DNA from: Bacillota bacterium
GTDB lineage: Bacteria; Bacillota; Limnochordia; JAAZLZ01
DNA: 6,580 nt
Direction of reading: 5' to 3'
Assembly: GCA_012799075.1 (NCBI GenBank)
Contig: JAAZLZ010000087.1
Location: 1-6,580 of the forward strand
The position numbers were made by a program, and so were the translations under genes. Shown piece after piece: positions 6,301 to 6,580 of this stretch. Position 1 is the first letter of the stretch, and each line of letters opens with the position of its first letter. The notes below the pieces were generated by a model. That model was given only the letters and a program-made list of their open reading frames with translations, searched no databases and was not told where the DNA came from.

Positions 6301-6580
6301 TGCTCGGCCAAAAGCTCCTTATCAACCCGAGGACGATAGTAAAAACCCTCCAGATGAGACCTGGTGACCAGGCTCAACAGGTTCCGATAACCTTGGTTGT
6401 TTTCCGCTAGCAAGACTAGATGATAGGTATTTTCATCGATCTTGGGCTCTCGCTGGGTGCGACATCGGGGCGCCACATAGACTTCACAGCCAATGATGGG
6501 CTTAATCCCCTGTTCCCGGGCCTTTTTGTAAAACTCGATCACGCCATACATCGCCCCATGGTCGGTAATGGCTATCGCGG
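3336..6580 (-). CDS. dnaE: DNA polymerase III subunit alpha (DnaE), N-terminus cut off by window edge
   Basis: Replicative DNA polymerase of family C. In Bacillota that also carry PolC, DnaE typically extends primers on the lagging strand. 1080 residues are visible, counted from 6578; the frame is open to the edge and about 45 residues of the PHP domain, including the first histidine motif, are missing. The PHP domain shows TDHG (5-8), E32 in GCEVYVA, H53, C103 and D170/H172 in NDIHYL, so a metal-binding PHP site is probably kept. The polymerase core has GPGRGSAASS, catalytic D361 and D363 in PDIDTD, and the third aspartate D514 in KMDFLGLR, with the same spacing as E. coli D401/D403/D555. 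Then come the GYGFNKSHSAAYA segment, a helix-hairpin-helix near 815-835, QKTLF at 865-869 (genome 3972-3986), which fits a beta-clamp-binding motif, and an OB-fold at roughly 930-1005. There is no DnaQ-like exonuclease insertion, so this is DnaE and not PolC. Stop TGA; mtrB follows after 92 bp. Confidence 0.97.
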   Translation of the reverse strand, partial: AIAITDHGAMYGVIEFYKKAREQGIKPIIGCEVYVAPRCRTQREPKIDENTYHLVLLAENNQGYRNLLSLVTRSHLEGFYYRPRVDKELLAEHAEGLIALTACLAGEIPTRIRHSFAEARQVLDEYLAIFGRDSVYLELQDNGVEGQREVNELLVRLGKEAGVPIVATNDIHYLRAEDARAHDVLLCIQTGKTINDPNRLRFPTNQFFVKSAEEMAQAFSQYPEALANTLAIAERCHVDIELGRVHLPPYLPPDGQDLASYLQQETFAGAKRRLGRMTPGIKSRLSHELEVINSMGYPGYFLIVADFIQHARSRGIQVGPGRGSAASSLVAYCLGITDINPLEYGLIFERFLNPDRISLPDIDTDFADDRRGEIIDYVVAKYGQDRVAQIITFGTMAARGAIRDVGRVLELPYSQVDAIAKLVPLEVGVTLQGALETVPELESLARSDEEVVGLLELAQAVEGLPRHASVHAAGIVIADGPLTEYTPLQLGTEGQIVTQYPMENLEEVGLLKMDFLGLRTLTVIGRAVELIRDARGVDLDIEAIPLDDPKVYRMLSQGDSSGVFQMESRLFRSLLQEIKPTRFEDLVAILALGRPGPMGRVDDFVRRKHGDEKISYLHPWLEEILQETYGVIIYQEQVMLIATRLAGYTAAQADLLRRAMGKKKPEIMMEERTRFLAGCAKNGIDVKTAEIIFQEIEKFAGYGFNKSHSAAYALISYRTAYLKAHYPVEFMAAVLSSVMGSTDKVAGYITSCQRRGIKVLPPDVNESLADFRVVGNQIRFGLGAVKNVGVSAIESIIEARKEGPFTSIFDLCQRVPGRIMNRKLLESLIKAGALDALSEDRAELLALADFALEDGQRFQQQARGQKTLFDLDAFDLAEQVRPPSLPTLTRRQLLAMEKEALGLYISGHPLQEVGELVEALAPDRLSSLGRRGDGEWVMVMGVLKSPKRIRTKTGAQMMFAQLEDLSGTTEVVFLPAVYGAHKGCLEEDSLLLLGGRAEIRDEGNKILVDEVVPLEPQPIVLDIHSVKQLRALQRSLRGQGGDVPVILRCRSTGGTVVVVASAEYWASQDAKSQVEALGRD

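Noticed and set aside
5916..6410. 164-codon open frame on the plus strand
   Set aside because: Antisense to the dnaE PHP and N-terminal region; no family resemblance and no convincing start context.
1..6580. CRISPR arrays, insertion sequences, tRNA/rRNA genes, att sites, novel defence system
   Set aside because: Almost all of the window is accounted for by six housekeeping or regulatory genes; no repeats, transposase frames or RNA-gene signatures were seen.

Overview
The window looks like a Bacillota (Firmicutes) chromosome, most probably a Clostridia-like or deep-branching anaerobic lineage. The evidence is the gene order dnaE – small genes – accD – accA – pfkA, the Gram-positive type of each protein, purine-rich Shine-Dalgarno sites, and a TRAP (MtrB) protein, which is known mainly from Bacillota. 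Base composition is moderately GC-rich. The organism cannot be named from this sequence alone.

All six genes lie on the minus strand, so transcription runs from high to low coordinates. From right to left they are: (1) dnaE, the DNA polymerase III alpha subunit, whose N-terminus is cut off at the right edge (3336-6580); (2) a 92-bp gap with a plausible sigma-A promoter; (3) mtrB, the tryptophan-sensing RNA-binding attenuation protein TRAP (2998-3243); (4) a 66-residue DUF2007-like protein (2756-2956); (5) accD (1855-2733) and (6) accA (921-1874), the beta and alpha carboxyltransferase subunits of acetyl-CoA carboxylase, which overlap by 20 bp; (7) pfkA, 6-phosphofructokinase, starting at 900 and running off the left edge without its C-terminus. 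Coding density is very high. The largest gap is the 92 bp between dnaE and mtrB, and no intrinsic terminator is visible.

The genes downstream of dnaE have gaps of about 20-40 bp or overlap, so they look like one operon linking glycolysis (PFK) with the committed step of fatty-acid synthesis (AccA/AccD). dnaE may share the transcript or be separated from it by the internal promoter.

The most notable points are: an unmistakable TRAP gene as the first gene behind that promoter, away from any trp or folate gene; a Gly in place of the near-invariant Mg-binding Asp103 of phosphofructokinase, with all other catalytic residues intact; an extra Gly in the AccD active-site loop; and a G7 run inside the accD/accA overlap. 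I found no mobile element, CRISPR array, RNA gene or novel multi-gene defence-type system.
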